Positions 20,150 through 30,380 of a stretch of DNA of 64,000 nucleotides are shown here, piece by piece (position 1 is the first letter of the stretch; every line of letters begins with the position of its first letter). Under the pieces are notes generated by a model that saw nothing but the letters and a program-made list of their open reading frames with translations, was not told the DNA's origin and made no database searches. The translations under genes were made by a program, and so were the position numbers. Source of the DNA: JAAOIF01 sp965206195. GTDB taxonomy: Bacteria; Pseudomonadota; Gammaproteobacteria; PS1; Pseudothioglobaceae. Location: positions 620,001 to 684,000 of the forward strand of contig CBDBIZ010000011.1 of assembly GCA_965206195.1 (NCBI GenBank), given 5' to 3'.

Positions 20150-20490
20150 TTAACTTAAATCAACCTTGATGTTGATTTTTGTTATCTGTGTAAGCGCATT
20201 TAGACTGTTTAGCGTCTTTAACAACACGGCTTGTTGTTTTTGCGCGCGAAAGGCAAGCGCCTGATTGTGCGTAATTAAAGTCGCTGTCGTACCTTGAATC
20301 AGACACAACTCCAAGGTGCTAAATTCGTTGGGCAGGACTTTACTAAGCTGTGCGTTAATTTTATTATACCTCTTGGCTTGTGCAAATAGTGCGCCAAGTT
20401 TGCCTTGAGGGGTAAATTCTGCCAGATTGATGACACCGTCTTTGGGGAGACTATTATTAAAATTGATAAAATGACCTTGTAAACAGATGT
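20150..20490 (-). pseudogene. dciA: DciA-like (DUF721) gene without a normal start codon
   Basis: One minus-strand frame reads NSLPKDGVINLAEF, LGALFAQAKRYNKINAQLSKVLP, ELCLIQGTTATLITHNQALA, FRAQKQQAVLLKTLNSLN, ending IKVDLS at 20150. This is the DUF721/DciA fold, the bacterial helicase-loader family, and DUF721 genes commonly neighbour secA, which is divergent here. The frame is open up to about 20510 but holds no ATG, GTG or TTG before the conserved part. It may start at a rare codon (ATT or ATC), or have lost its start by a small indel, since a neighbouring frame has ATG at 20489. DciA is usually essential where DnaC is absent, so a real loss would be surprising. Confidence 0.6.
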
Positions 20491-20568
20491 ATGTATCATA
20501 ACATCTATGCGAAAATAGAGCAATTTTTTAAACAACCCCTTTATTAAGACGCACACCTAAGATTATCC

Positions 20569-23223
20569 ATGAGCATTATAAACAAAGCTTTTGCTAAAAT
20601 TGTTGGCTCTCGCAACCAACGCTTGGTCAAAAAATTATTCAAAGTGGTAGAGCAAATCAACGCTCTTGAGCCAGGTTTGCGAGTTTTAAGTGATGCAAAG
20701 TTAAGTGCGAAAACACAAGAATTTAAACATCAACTTAAACAAACAAGCCTAGACGCGCTACTGCCTGAGGCATTTGCTGTGATGCGCGAGGCAAGTTATC
20801 GAGTTTTAAAATTAAGACATTATGATGTGCAAATAGTTGGCGGCATGGTTCTCAATCAAGGCAACATCTCTGAGATGGGTACTGGCGAGGGTAAAACCTT
20901 GGTGGCAACACTACCTGCTTATTTAAATGCACTGAGTGGCAAGGGTGTGCATATCGTAACGGTGAATGATTACTTGGCTGCGCGTGATGCACAGTGGATG
21001 GGCAAAGTGTTTGAGTTTTTAGAAATGAGTGTGGGCGTTATCACTTCTAACATGCCACCAGAGGACAAACATGCGGCGTACAACTGTGATATTGTATACG
21101 CCACTAATAACGAGTTAGGCTTTGATTATTTGCGAGACAATATGGCGTTTGCTAGCGAGCAAAAAGTACAACGCGAACTCAATTTTGCCGTGGTGGACGA
21201 AGTCGATTCAATCCTTATTGATGAAGCGCGCACCCCGCTGATTATTTCTGGACCAGCGGATGATTATTCTAGTATTTATCAAGCAATTAACAAAATGATT
21301 GTGTATTTTAGCAAGCAAATTGAAAGCGGCGAAGGCAAAGAAGTGGTGATTGAAGAAGCAGGCGACTATACCGTTGATGAAAAACATAAGCAGGTGTTTT
21401 TAACGGATGATGGTCATGTTAAAGCAGAAAATTTATTGATTGATGCAGGCGCCTTACCTAAAGGCTCTAGCCTGTATGATGCCAGCAATATTTTGCTGAT
21501 GCAGCACATCAATTCAGCATTGCGCGCCCATATCTTGTTCCAAAACAATGTGGACTATATCATACAAGACGATGAGGTGGTAATTGTTGATGAGTTTACT
21601 GGTAGAACCATGCCAGGACGCCGTTGGTCAGAAGGCCTACATCAGGCGATTGAAGCTAAAGAAGGCGTTAGCATTAAAAAAGAGAATCAAACGCTTGCCT
21701 CAATTACTTTTCAGAATTATTTCAGGCTGTATAACAAACTCTCTGGTATGACAGGTACGGCAGACACTGAAGCCGTTGAATTTCAGGATATTTACGGCTT
21801 AGAAACGGTGGTGGTACCACCGAATAAAAATTCACAACGAGATGATAAGGCTGACCAAATCTACCTTACGCTAGAAGAAAAGCTCGAAGCGATTGCTAAT
21901 GATGTGGAGGCTTGCCAAAAAATCGGACAACCAGTACTGGTCGGCACCAGCAGTATTGAAAACTCAGAAGCCATTTCGGCACTACTCAAACGTAAGAGCA
22001 TCAAACACGAGGTATTAAATGCCAAGCAGCACGAACGTGAAGCACAGATTGTTGCTAATGCTGGTGTCTTAGGTTCGGTTACCATTGCCACTAATATGGC
22101 AGGTCGTGGTACGGATATTGTTTTGGGTGGTAAATTGAGCGAAGATGCCAGTAGCGAGCAAAAATCCAACTGGCAGAAGCAACATGACAGTGTGATTGAG
22201 GCTGGTGGCTTGCACATTGTGGGCACTGAACGCAATGAATCACGTCGGGTGGACAACCAACTTCGTGGGCGTTCTGCTCGTCAGGGCGATGTCGGCTCAA
22301 CGCGTTTTTACCTGTCACTTGAAGACAATTTAATGCGTATTTTTGCCAGTGAAAAAATGGCTAAAATGATGCAACGCTTGGGCATGGACCGCGGTGAAGC
22401 GATTGAGCATAACATGGTCAATCGAGCAATTGAAAACGCACAGAGAAAGGTCGAGGGCATGAACTATGATGCGCGTAAAAACCTATTAGAATATGACAAC
22501 GTCGCTAATGACCAGCGTAAGGTTGTTTATCAATTACGCGATGAGTTAATGAGTGTGGATGATGTTCAAAAGCGCTTTATCAATATTCGCCAAGGTGTTA
22601 TTGCTGAGCTATTTACTGATTATATCTCTGCTGAAATAGACGAAGAGGATTGGGACGTAGAGGGACTAAGCAATGCTCTAAAAGCGGATTATGCGGCGGA
22701 TTTGCCGATTCAACAGTGGCTTGATGAAGGCATGGATGTTGATGAATTAGAGGCAAAAATTATCCAAAATTTAACGCAGATATGCGACCATAAAGAACAA
22801 ATTGTTGGCGCTGATCAGATGCGCAGCTTCGAAAAAGCCGTTATGTTGCAAACTTTGGATCACTATTGGAAGGAACATTTGGCGGCAATGGATTACCTGC
22901 GCCAAAGCGTTAATTTGCGCGGCTATGCACAAAAAAATCCAACCCAGGAATACAAACGCGAATCTTTTGCTATGTTTGAAGCGCTGTTAAGTACCATTAA
23001 TGTTGAAATTGTTAAGGCGTTGTCAGTGGTAACCATTAACAAAGACACTAACGCCCAACAGGTTGAGCAGCAAGATAATAAAACCGCCAAAGCGCAACAT
23101 CAAAGTGCAGAAACAGACATAACCAAACAACCAATCCAGCGACAAAGTAAGAAGATAGGCAGAAACGAGCCTTGCCCGTGTGGCTCTGGTAAAAAATACA
23201 AACAATGTCATGGCAAACCATAA
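20569..23223 (+). CDS. secA: Preprotein translocase ATPase SecA
   Basis: 884 aa. NBD1 has Walker A MGTGEGKT near residue 105 and Walker B VDEVDSILIDEARTPL near 215. The crosslinking domain, the IRA helices and the NBD2 motif TNMAGRGTDI are present. The C-terminal zinc-binding SecB/phospholipid tail is CPCGSGKKYKQCHG (residues about 869-882). It drives Sec-dependent export. The ATG at 20569 gives the conserved N-terminus. No SecM-like arrest peptide is seen upstream. It is followed after 12 nt by anmK. Confidence 0.97.
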   Translation: MSIINKAFAKIVGSRNQRLVKKLFKVVEQINALEPGLRVLSDAKLSAKTQEFKHQLKQTSLDALLPEAFAVMREASYRVLKLRHYDVQIVGGMVLNQGNISEMGTGEGKTLVATLPAYLNALSGKGVHIVTVNDYLAARDAQWMGKVFEFLEMSVGVITSNMPPEDKHAAYNCDIVYATNNELGFDYLRDNMAFASEQKVQRELNFAVVDEVDSILIDEARTPLIISGPADDYSSIYQAINKMIVYFSKQIESGEGKEVVIEEAGDYTVDEKHKQVFLTDDGHVKAENLLIDAGALPKGSSLYDASNILLMQHINSALRAHILFQNNVDYIIQDDEVVIVDEFTGRTMPGRRWSEGLHQAIEAKEGVSIKKENQTLASITFQNYFRLYNKLSGMTGTADTEAVEFQDIYGLETVVVPPNKNSQRDDKADQIYLTLEEKLEAIANDVEACQKIGQPVLVGTSSIENSEAISALLKRKSIKHEVLNAKQHEREAQIVANAGVLGSVTIATNMAGRGTDIVLGGKLSEDASSEQKSNWQKQHDSVIEAGGLHIVGTERNESRRVDNQLRGRSARQGDVGSTRFYLSLEDNLMRIFASEKMAKMMQRLGMDRGEAIEHNMVNRAIENAQRKVEGMNYDARKNLLEYDNVANDQRKVVYQLRDELMSVDDVQKRFINIRQGVIAELFTDYISAEIDEEDWDVEGLSNALKADYAADLPIQQWLDEGMDVDELEAKIIQNLTQICDHKEQIVGADQMRSFEKAVMLQTLDHYWKEHLAAMDYLRQSVNLRGYAQKNPTQEYKRESFAMFEALLSTINVEIVKALSVVTINKDTNAQQVEQQDNKTAKAQHQSAETDITKQPIQRQSKKIGRNEPCPCGSGKKYKQCHGKP

Positions 23224-23235
23224 TGTTTGATATTA

Positions 23236-24303
23236 ATGTCAGCAAATAATTACTATATTGGATTGATGTCTGGCACCAGTATGGATGGTGTGGACGGAGT
23301 GGTAGTAACGCCGAATTGCAAAACAGTTATTGGCTCAGTTTATTTGCCTTACCCGCAGTCACTAAAAACACAATTAAAAAGTCTCGTTCAACAAGGTGAA
23401 ACCAGCCTTGATGCGTTAGCCAAACTAGATGCAAAAGTTGTCCAAGTCTTTGTTCAGGCCACCGAGAAGTTACTGACTGAGACGAGACTGCCACTCAAAG
23501 ATATTAAAGCGATTGGCTCACACGGGCAAACGATTTATCATCAGGGTGGTGAGTATTCTATGCAAATTGGGCATGGTGCGTTAATTGCTGAGCAAACAGG
23601 CATTACGACAGTGGCAGATTTTCGTATGCAAGATATTGCTGCTGGCGGACAAGGCGCGCCACTCACACCAATTTATCATCAGTATTTACTAAGTGACAAG
23701 GATGGTATTGTGGTTAATTTGGGTGGTATTGCTAATTTGACACAGATATCTGCTGGCATTGTTAGCGGTTTTGATACTGGTCCTGCGAATACTTTATTGG
23801 ACAATTGGATTAAAAAATGCAGGCAATTGGATTACGATAAAAAAGGCTTTTGGGCGCGTTCTGGCATGGTTATTAAGCCTTTGTTAGCAGACTTATTGGC
23901 AGATGAGTACTTTCAACAGCCCGCCCCAAAAAGCACAGGCACTGAATATTTTAACTTGGCTTGGCTTGAGAATTATTTACAAGGCGATGAGACAGATGTT
24001 GACGTGCAAAGAACCTTGCTAGAATTAAGTGCCAAAAGTATTAGTCAAAATATCGCCAAAGGTGAAAAGGTTTATTTGTGTGGTGGCGGTGTACATAATT
24101 TATTATTGACCGAGCGCCTAGCTGAGTTAAACCCAAACAACGCAATTGCCACTACTCATGATTTAGACATCGACCCTGATTTTGTTGAGGCAGCAGCTTT
24201 TGCTTTTTTTGCCAAGCAAACTTTGGTTGGATTGCCTTCAAACCTGCCAGTGGTTACTGGCGCAAAAGGAATGCGTATTTTAGGAGCGATTTATGCAATT
24301 TAA
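23236..24303 (+). CDS. anmK: Anhydro-N-acetylmuramic acid kinase
   Basis: About 355 aa, normal for AnmK. The ASKHA-fold phosphate loop is LMSGTSMDGVD near the start, then GSHGQTIYHQ, DFRMQDIAAGGQGAPL, VVNLGGIANLT, FDTGPANTLLD and VYLCGGGVHN. It recycles peptidoglycan anhydroMurNAc to MurNAc-6-P. The ATG at 23236 fits the family N-terminus better than the upstream in-frame codon at 23227. It overlaps pyrC by 11 nt. Confidence 0.93.
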   Translation: MSANNYYIGLMSGTSMDGVDGVVVTPNCKTVIGSVYLPYPQSLKTQLKSLVQQGETSLDALAKLDAKVVQVFVQATEKLLTETRLPLKDIKAIGSHGQTIYHQGGEYSMQIGHGALIAEQTGITTVADFRMQDIAAGGQGAPLTPIYHQYLLSDKDGIVVNLGGIANLTQISAGIVSGFDTGPANTLLDNWIKKCRQLDYDKKGFWARSGMVIKPLLADLLADEYFQQPAPKSTGTEYFNLAWLENYLQGDETDVDVQRTLLELSAKSISQNIAKGEKVYLCGGGVHNLLLTERLAELNPNNAIATTHDLDIDPDFVEAAAFAFFAKQTLVGLPSNLPVVTGAKGMRILGAIYAI

Positions 24304-25318
24304 TATGCTAAAGCCAGACGACTGGCACCTACACTTACGCTCAGGTGAAGCGTTAAAATCTGTGGCAAAATTCAGCGCAAAACAAATGGGTCGAGCGATT
24401 ATTATGCCAAACCTAATACCGCCAGTTACCAATGCTTCACAAGCGCAAACTTATCAAGCACAAATTTTATCTGTCTTGCCAAAAGGCAGTAAGTTTCGGC
24501 CATTGATGGTGTTATATTTGACTGACACAACCACCCCTGAGGTTATTAAAACAGCATTTGAAAGCGAGGTTGTTGCAGCCAAACTTTATCCCGCAGGAGC
24601 GAGTACTAATTCAGACAATGGCGTTACCGATGTTGTTCATATTTACCGCGCGCTTGAGGTAATGCAAAAACTGGGTATGGCGTTGTTAGTGCACGGCGAA
24701 GTCACCCGTCCTGAGGTTGATATTTTTGATCGCGAAGCGGTGTTTATTGATGAAATATTAACCCAACTTGCGATTGATTTTCCTGAGTTAAAAATTGTGT
24801 TTGAACATATTACCACCAAGCAAGCAGTAGATTTTGTGTTGGCATCTAGTGACAAAATCGCCGCGACCATCACCCCTCAACACTTGCTAAATAACCGCAA
24901 TGACATGTTGGTAGGCGGCATTAAGCCACATGTTTATTGTTTGCCTGTGCTCAAGCGCGCCACCCACCAAAACACTTTGATTAAGGCCGCTACCAGCGGC
25001 AACTCTAAATTTTTCTTAGGCACTGATTCTGCGCCACACGCTAAGGGTGCCAAAGAGTCTGCTTGTGGCTGTGCTGGCGTATTTTCTGCGCCCCATGCAA
25101 TTGAGCTATATGCTGAAGCCTTTGATAGGGCTGGCGCACTGGACAAATTAGAAGGTTTTGCCTCAAAATTTGGTGCGGACTTTTATAATTTAGCTCACAA
25201 CTCTGACACCATAACCTTAAAAAAACAAGCGTGGATAGTTGAAAAAACATACCAATTTGCCGGCGAAACCATTGTGCCGTTTATGGCTGGCGAGGTGCTA
25301 TCTTGGCAGTCAGTCTAA
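24293..25318 (+). CDS. pyrC: Dihydroorotase (PyrC type)
   Basis: 341 aa, class II dihydroorotase of pyrimidine synthesis. Zinc ligands are in PDDWHLHLRSG, the metal-bridging lysine is in AAKLYPAGAST, and further histidines are in VHGEV and EHITT. TPQHLLNNRNDML and LGTDSAPHAKGAKE complete the site. The start overlaps the anmK end, implying coupling. Confidence 0.95.
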   Translation: MQFNMLKPDDWHLHLRSGEALKSVAKFSAKQMGRAIIMPNLIPPVTNASQAQTYQAQILSVLPKGSKFRPLMVLYLTDTTTPEVIKTAFESEVVAAKLYPAGASTNSDNGVTDVVHIYRALEVMQKLGMALLVHGEVTRPEVDIFDREAVFIDEILTQLAIDFPELKIVFEHITTKQAVDFVLASSDKIAATITPQHLLNNRNDMLVGGIKPHVYCLPVLKRATHQNTLIKAATSGNSKFFLGTDSAPHAKGAKESACGCAGVFSAPHAIELYAEAFDRAGALDKLEGFASKFGADFYNLAHNSDTITLKKQAWIVEKTYQFAGETIVPFMAGEVLSWQSV

Positions 25319-25664
25319 CTTTTGTTTGATACGCACATTCTCAATCAAAGCATTCAAACGCGTTATCGTATCAAGGCGATTTTTTCTTGGGCGCAAAACT
25401 AATCAGCTTTGATAATAATTACTCCGCCCTTTAACAGGCGTATATCATTTAGCGTTAAGAATTTAGCTTTATCTTTAGTGGTTAAATACGAGGCGCTGAT
25501 GTCAAAACTATAAGCTGCGGTTAATTTTGCAAAAGTTTTAAGGTTGTTTTGCAAAATTATTATTTGATTAAATATTTAGGCATATAATTTCCCCCATATA
25601 ATAAAAAATTATTATTATAACTTCACAAGTACTATTCCATATTTTTTTATTTAACACAAAAGTG
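25319..25664 (-). other. Non-coding or decayed segment after pyrC
   Basis: The minus strand keeps one open stretch (FAKLTAAYSFDISASYL, TTKDKAKFLTLNDIRLL, KGGVIIIKAD) about 25400-25550 with stops on both sides. It reads like a coding remnant, but I cannot name a family. The remainder is A/T-rich with nothing recognised. Confidence 0.35.
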
Positions 25665-25665
25665 C

Positions 25666-27015
25666 ATGACGAATTTATTTAAAACTTTTTTACTAATCCT
25701 GACCAGTAGTTGATTGTTTGCTTGTAATAACAGCAGCAACTCAGCTTCCAATACGCCAACACCCAACCCATCAACACCCACGCCAACGCAAAATATAGCG
25801 GTTATGTTTAACTCAATCAAAGCCTTTAGTTTTTCGTGAGATGTTAATTCAACTGCAAGCTATTACCAATTGTTAGAAAACGCCGATGACAATAGTGGCT
25901 TTAGCGAAATAGCAACTAATATCACCGATAATCGCTATGACTTAGCAGTGCCCCTATATTTGCGCCCCAATGCTCGCTACATAATCAGTAGTTGCGATAG
26001 TAATGATGTTTGCACCGATAGTGCCGAGTTGTCAATTATGGATAATTTGGTGGGTAGTATTGGTTATTTTAAAGCCAGCAATACTGATGCTTTTGATAAC
26101 TTTGGAGTCAATGTTGTTTTAAGCGGTGATGGCAATACTTTGGCGGTTGGGGCGACGAGTGAAGGTAGTAATGCAGTTGGCATAGGTGGCGATCAGGCAA
26201 ATAATCAAGCGTCTGCTGCTAGCGCGGTATATGTGTTTAATCGCACTAACACTACCCCTTCCCCTCACCCTTTGGACACAAACCGCCTATATTAAAGCCA
26301 GCAATACGGGTGATAATGATCAATTTGGAACGGTAGTTAGTTTAAACGGCGCTGGTGATTTATTAGCAGTTGGGACGACGGGTGAATATAGTAGTGCACT
26401 AGGCATCAACGGCAATCAAGATGATAATTCAGCAACTAATGCTGGTGCAGTCTATGTATTTCAAAGGGACGGGGCTGAGTGGCGCCAACTATTATGAGGA
26501 GAGATAAATAATAGGGTCGACGCAAGATAAATGCAGGTGACAATGGGAAATCTGTGGATTATGTGGGATGTGTTTTTAAACTAAGTTTCAAAATAATAAA
26601 CTACATTACTAAGAACAAAACCACGTTGTTGCACTCATTTATTAAAAGCGTATAATTGTAATCACGCACTTGCTGAACTTACCACGTTGAAACTAAGTTC
26701 TATAACGAGGAAAAGGCGCTAGTCAACGCTTAGTTAAGTTGGCTAAGCCCACAGCAGGTGCTACTTTTTTATATGTTGAAGAATACCTATCCTGCTATTA
26801 TTGGTATATCTCGCATTTGTAGCCAACTATCTTATGTTAAGCAAACTAACGCCAATACTTTAAATGATAGTCTTTTTGGTGGTGCTATAAGTTTCAGCGA
26901 TGATGGCAATACCTTGGCAGTTAGTGCAGAGGGTGAAGATAGTAGTGCCACAGGGATTGGCAGTGATGCCAGTGATACCTCAACACCGAGTGCTGGTGCG
27001 GTGTATGTGTATTAG
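25666..27015 (+). pseudogene. FG-GAP repeat lipoprotein, decayed
   Basis: The frame starts MTNLFKTFLLIL, with a lipobox-like LFACNNS and a Pro/Thr-rich linker (TPTPNPSTPTPTQ). It is followed by repeats of the type YFKASNT..D.FG...LS.DGNTLAVGA..E, seen three times (about 26070, 26290, 26840); these are FG-GAP/integrin-type beta-propeller blades. It is broken by in-frame TGA at 25711 and 25837 (the second where FSFSWD would be expected), a one-base frameshift near 26265, and a divergent block at 26498-26757. An intact version would be a surface lipoprotein, possibly adhesive. Confidence 0.7.
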
Positions 27016-27332
27016 GCTGGGTGAAGCAAGAGACAAATGATGAACAAAATAGCTATCACTAAGGCGCAAATATTTGGCAAGTGAGTGGCTGTTGTTGGTT
27101 GTAAATAAGTTCACCTATTTTTTCTTCGTCTTTTGCCCTCTTACAGTATTAAATTTATCAAACACTCAGCCAGCACTGCAAGTCTTGTTATTTGTAAAAT
27201 TTACTTGATATAAAAGCCTGAATTATTCAAACTAACTTATACCTCACAAAAACGTAGATGAATGCCTGTGGCTACTTTGTGTTGACATTTTGCCCGCCCC
27301 TAGCACGCGAATAGCACTTATTTGAATAGCAG
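27016..27332. other. Intergenic, nothing recognised
   Basis: This lies between the FG-GAP remnant and ribF. There are short, interrupted frames only. It contains no clear terminator for either side. Confidence 0.5.
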
Positions 27333-28247
27333 TTAATCATCAAAATAGCGCTCGACTGCTTTAACATCTTGTTGAATTTGGGTCTTTAAAGCATCAAATG
27401 AGTCAAATTTTTGCTCATCACGAATCTTGTGTTTGAAAACCACCTCAACGTGTTGTCCGTAAACAGTTTGATTAAAATCAAAAATAAATACCTCAAGCAA
27501 GGTTTTTTTTCCTTTCAAACTTGGGCGTTTGCCAATATTACATACGCCATAATGGTTGTTGTTTGCGAGTTTCACCTGCACTGCAAACACTCCTAAAACC
27601 GGGCTAATTTCGCGTTTTATAGGAATATTGATGGTAGGAAAGCCAATCGTTGTGCCTTTTTGTTGTCCGTGCACAATTTTGCCAGCGATTGAAAATTCGC
27701 GCCCGAGCAATCTTGCGGCTTTTTGCAGTTTACCTCTCTCAAGCAAAGCACGAATCTGCGAGCTGCTGATACGCCAGTTGCCACACAGAATACTTTGTGT
27801 GCTTTCTACGTTAAAATTGTTTGATTTTGATAAGGTTTTTAACAACTCGATGTCGCCTTGTCGTCCTTTGCCAAAACGAAAGTCGTCACCAATCAAACAG
27901 TAACTCATATCGAGTTTATCCAACAAAACATCTTGGATGAAGTCTTTTGCACTAAGTTTGGAAAATGCTTGGTTAAAATGAATTAATAAATGCTCATCTA
28001 AGCCTAAGTTTGACAACAATTGGTGCTTTTCTTTAAAACTGCTTAGGCTTGCTTGTTGATTCGAGAAAAAACGTTGTGGCGTTGGCATAAAAGAAATTAA
28101 CACCGATTGCAGGCCTGTGCTTTTTGCCTTGGCTACCAAATTTTTAATAATTTGCTGATGTCCCAAGTGCACACCGTCAAAATTACCAATTGTTACCAGA
28201 CTAGCATTATGCTTGCCTAAATTGTGCAAACCACGAATAATATTCAT
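27333..28247 (-). CDS. ribF: Bifunctional riboflavin kinase / FAD synthetase
   Basis: 304 aa. The N-terminal FMN adenylyltransferase domain has TIGNFDGVHLGHQ and ISSSQIRALLERG. The C-terminal riboflavin kinase (flavokinase) domain starts near residue 185 with VHGQQKGTTIGFPTIN, including the PTAN-like PTIN, and ends KIRDEQKFDSFDALKTQI. It makes FMN and FAD. The stop side is free; the start overlaps the mutY stop by 4 nt. Confidence 0.95.
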   Translation of the reverse strand: MNIIRGLHNLGKHNASLVTIGNFDGVHLGHQQIIKNLVAKAKSTGLQSVLISFMPTPQRFFSNQQASLSSFKEKHQLLSNLGLDEHLLIHFNQAFSKLSAKDFIQDVLLDKLDMSYCLIGDDFRFGKGRQGDIELLKTLSKSNNFNVESTQSILCGNWRISSSQIRALLERGKLQKAARLLGREFSIAGKIVHGQQKGTTIGFPTINIPIKREISPVLGVFAVQVKLANNNHYGVCNIGKRPSLKGKKTLLEVFIFDFNQTVYGQHVEVVFKHKIRDEQKFDSFDALKTQIQQDVKAVERYFDD

Positions 28248-29314
28248 ACGAGCATTTTAGCAATAATTTTACTGATGGGCTTTGGTATGGCAATATCGAG
28301 TGTAGATAATGTCCTAAATCCCGAGCCTAGTCCTGGACAGCGCACCAATATCGGATGAATGTTGAGATGATAATGGGTGAAACTGTGTTTAAAGGCGTGC
28401 TGGTTTTCTTCGATTGTAGCTTGTGAATCAAAATCCAATACGGCTTGTTGAATAATATCTGGCCTGTTTTCACATTCAATAAAACTCCACAGCCCACCCC
28501 AAATACCTTTATCAGGACGTTTTTGTAGATAAATTTGGTTTTTTTCATTGATAAATATCAGCATTGCCACTGTTTTAGTAGGCTTGGTTTTTTTCGGTTT
28601 TGGGGTTGGATATTGCGATTGTGTGTTGTGTCGGTTTGCTTCGCAGTTTAATGCAATTGGGCATTTTGCACAATTTGGCTTGCTGCGCGTGCACAGCGTT
28701 GCACCCAGGTCCATAATCGCTTGGGTGTAATCAGCATTACGGGTGTCCGGGGTGTGCAATTTGGCTAAGTGCCAAAGTTGCTTCAAGGTAGAGCTTTGTG
28801 CATAATATCCGCTAACTTGATGGTATCTTGCAATAACACGCTTAGCATTACCATCAAGTATAGGATGGTTTTGACCAAAACTGATGGACAAAATAGCACC
28901 TGCGGTTGATCTTCCAATACCTGGCAGGCTTAGCACTTGCTCAAATTCGGTGGGGAATCTGGCTTGATATTTATCAACAATTATTTTGGCAGCAGTGTGC
29001 AAGTTGCGCGCTCTAGCGTAATAACCCAGTCCAGCCCATAGTGTTAAAACTTTTTCTTGCTCGGCGTTGGCAAGCGATTCCAGTGTTGGAAAAACCTGAA
29101 TAAAACGCTTAAAATAGCCAATAACTGTTGCCACCTGAGTTTGTTGCAGCATGATTTCGCTCAGCCACACTAGGTAAGGGTCAACACCCTGCATTCCCAC
29201 CCCCAAAGGGTTACTATGTGTCGCTTGCCAAGGTAGGTTTTTTCGCCCATTTTTATCAAACCAGACAAGTAGCGGTTTGGCGATTAAATGTGGATTATTT
29301 TTGTGCGTTTTCAA
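28244..29314 (-). CDS. mutY: Adenine DNA glycosylase MutY
   Basis: 356 aa. The HhH-GPD domain has the catalytic Asp region (LPGIGRSTAGAILSI, then LDGNAKRVIARY) and LPWQ at the start. The Fe-S cluster is C-x6-C-x2-C-x5-C (CTRSKPNCAKCPIALNC, residues about 200-216). The C-terminal MutT-like domain that reads 8-oxoG begins near residue 240 (IYLQKRPDKGIWGGLWSF). It removes A opposite 8-oxoG. It lies upstream of ribF and 7 nt after the metA stop. Confidence 0.95.
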   Translation of the reverse strand: MKTHKNNPHLIAKPLLVWFDKNGRKNLPWQATHSNPLGVGMQGVDPYLVWLSEIMLQQTQVATVIGYFKRFIQVFPTLESLANAEQEKVLTLWAGLGYYARARNLHTAAKIIVDKYQARFPTEFEQVLSLPGIGRSTAGAILSISFGQNHPILDGNAKRVIARYHQVSGYYAQSSTLKQLWHLAKLHTPDTRNADYTQAIMDLGATLCTRSKPNCAKCPIALNCEANRHNTQSQYPTPKPKKTKPTKTVAMLIFINEKNQIYLQKRPDKGIWGGLWSFIECENRPDIIQQAVLDFDSQATIEENQHAFKHSFTHYHLNIHPILVRCPGLGSGFRTLSTLDIAIPKPISKIIAKMLV

Positions 29315-29321
29315 ACAGGTT

Positions 29322-30380
29322 TTATGCTCTCAAACCCAAAGGGTCAAGCGGGTCAATGCCGTTCATAAATGGCTTATCAACATCTTCATGGGTTACTTGA
29401 TAGACGCAGCCAATCCAGTTATTGATTATAACAGCGGTGTCGTTGCGCCAAGTATTGTCAAGCGTTGTTGCGATTAACTGTTCAGGGAAATTTGCAATTG
29501 TAAACTCACCTGATAAAAGTCTGGTTTTGTATTCATTCAAAATAGCTTGGTTTTGAGCGCTCAGGTAGTTTTCTGGAAATGATGGATAATCATTGCGATT
29601 ATTGGCCAAAAATGCAGCAACTTCGCGCTTGTATTCTTTGAGTAGGCTGATAGTGTCATACTCAGGATGGCCTTGCAGAAAAACTATTCTTAGTAAATCT
29701 TCGCTTACAGCCAAATGCACACCCGCCTCACCTTCAAGCAAAACCCTTGCTTTGGCTGCGCTAAATTGCATTTTGCTGATTTGATTAAATCGTGAATGCG
29801 GTACATTAAAAAAAGTGTTGGCACCACGCATTAAAGGATGTTGGCGCTGTGTGATTTGATGCAGGAATACACCCCAGCATTTTTGTGGCATTTTTTGGCG
29901 TTTTTGCCCATATTTAAACTCCATAACCGCATGCGTTGCCAGACATGAACACAGTGTTGAAGTAACATGGTCATACGCCCAATCAACCACAGCTTTTAGT
30001 TCATTATAAAAAGATGCTTGCGTTAAATCTTGTGCCTCAACATGTGCACCAGTGATAATCAGCGCATCTAGCCCGTTTTCCTTTATTTCCTCAAAATTTT
30101 GATAAAATTTATCAATATGCGCCTGTGCCTTATCACCGCGTTCAATGGCAGACAAGGTGAAAGGATGTAGGTAGAACTGGGCAATTTGGTTGGAGCGACC
30201 AATTAGGCGGAAAAACTGCCGCTCTGTTGCCTCAAGTGCGGCGTCAGGCATCATGTTAAGCAGCCCTACGCGCAACTCACGAATGGCTTGATGATTTGCT
30301 CTATCTTTAGAAAGAATGGTCTCGCCTTCTTGCTCAAGGCGTGCAAATGCCGGCAAACCTGAATGTGCAATTAATGGCAT
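29322..30380 (-). CDS. metA: Homoserine O-succinyltransferase (MetA family)
   Basis: 352 aa, about 40 longer than E. coli MetA because of a C-terminal extension. The glutaminase-like fold has LNMMPDAALEATERQFFRL, the catalytic cysteine region LCSCLATHAVMEF, and the GHPEYDTISLLKEY block with the catalytic His and Glu. ALIITGAHVE is the acyl-pocket motif. It makes O-acylhomoserine for methionine synthesis. Acetyl versus succinyl choice depends on one residue and is not decided here. The start overlaps the ATPase gene stop by 10 nt. Confidence 0.9.
   Translation of the reverse strand: MPLIAHSGLPAFARLEQEGETILSKDRANHQAIRELRVGLLNMMPDAALEATERQFFRLIGRSNQIAQFYLHPFTLSAIERGDKAQAHIDKFYQNFEEIKENGLDALIITGAHVEAQDLTQASFYNELKAVVDWAYDHVTSTLCSCLATHAVMEFKYGQKRQKMPQKCWGVFLHQITQRQHPLMRGANTFFNVPHSRFNQISKMQFSAAKARVLLEGEAGVHLAVSEDLLRIVFLQGHPEYDTISLLKEYKREVAAFLANNRNDYPSFPENYLSAQNQAILNEYKTRLLSGEFTIANFPEQLIATTLDNTWRNDTAVIINNWIGCVYQVTHEDVDKPFMNGIDPLDPLGLRA

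Noticed and set aside
26498..26757. Possible transposase end within the FG-GAP remnant
   Set aside because: A few residues (FYNEE, LSWLSPQQV) recall IS3-type ends, but stops interrupt it and no terminal repeats were found.
25666..27015. TGA read as tryptophan (alternative code) or selenocysteine
   Set aside because: TGA serves as the normal stop in other genes here, for instance cdsA-uppS and ispH-fkpB overlaps, and the same gene has frameshifts, so nonsense mutation is simpler.
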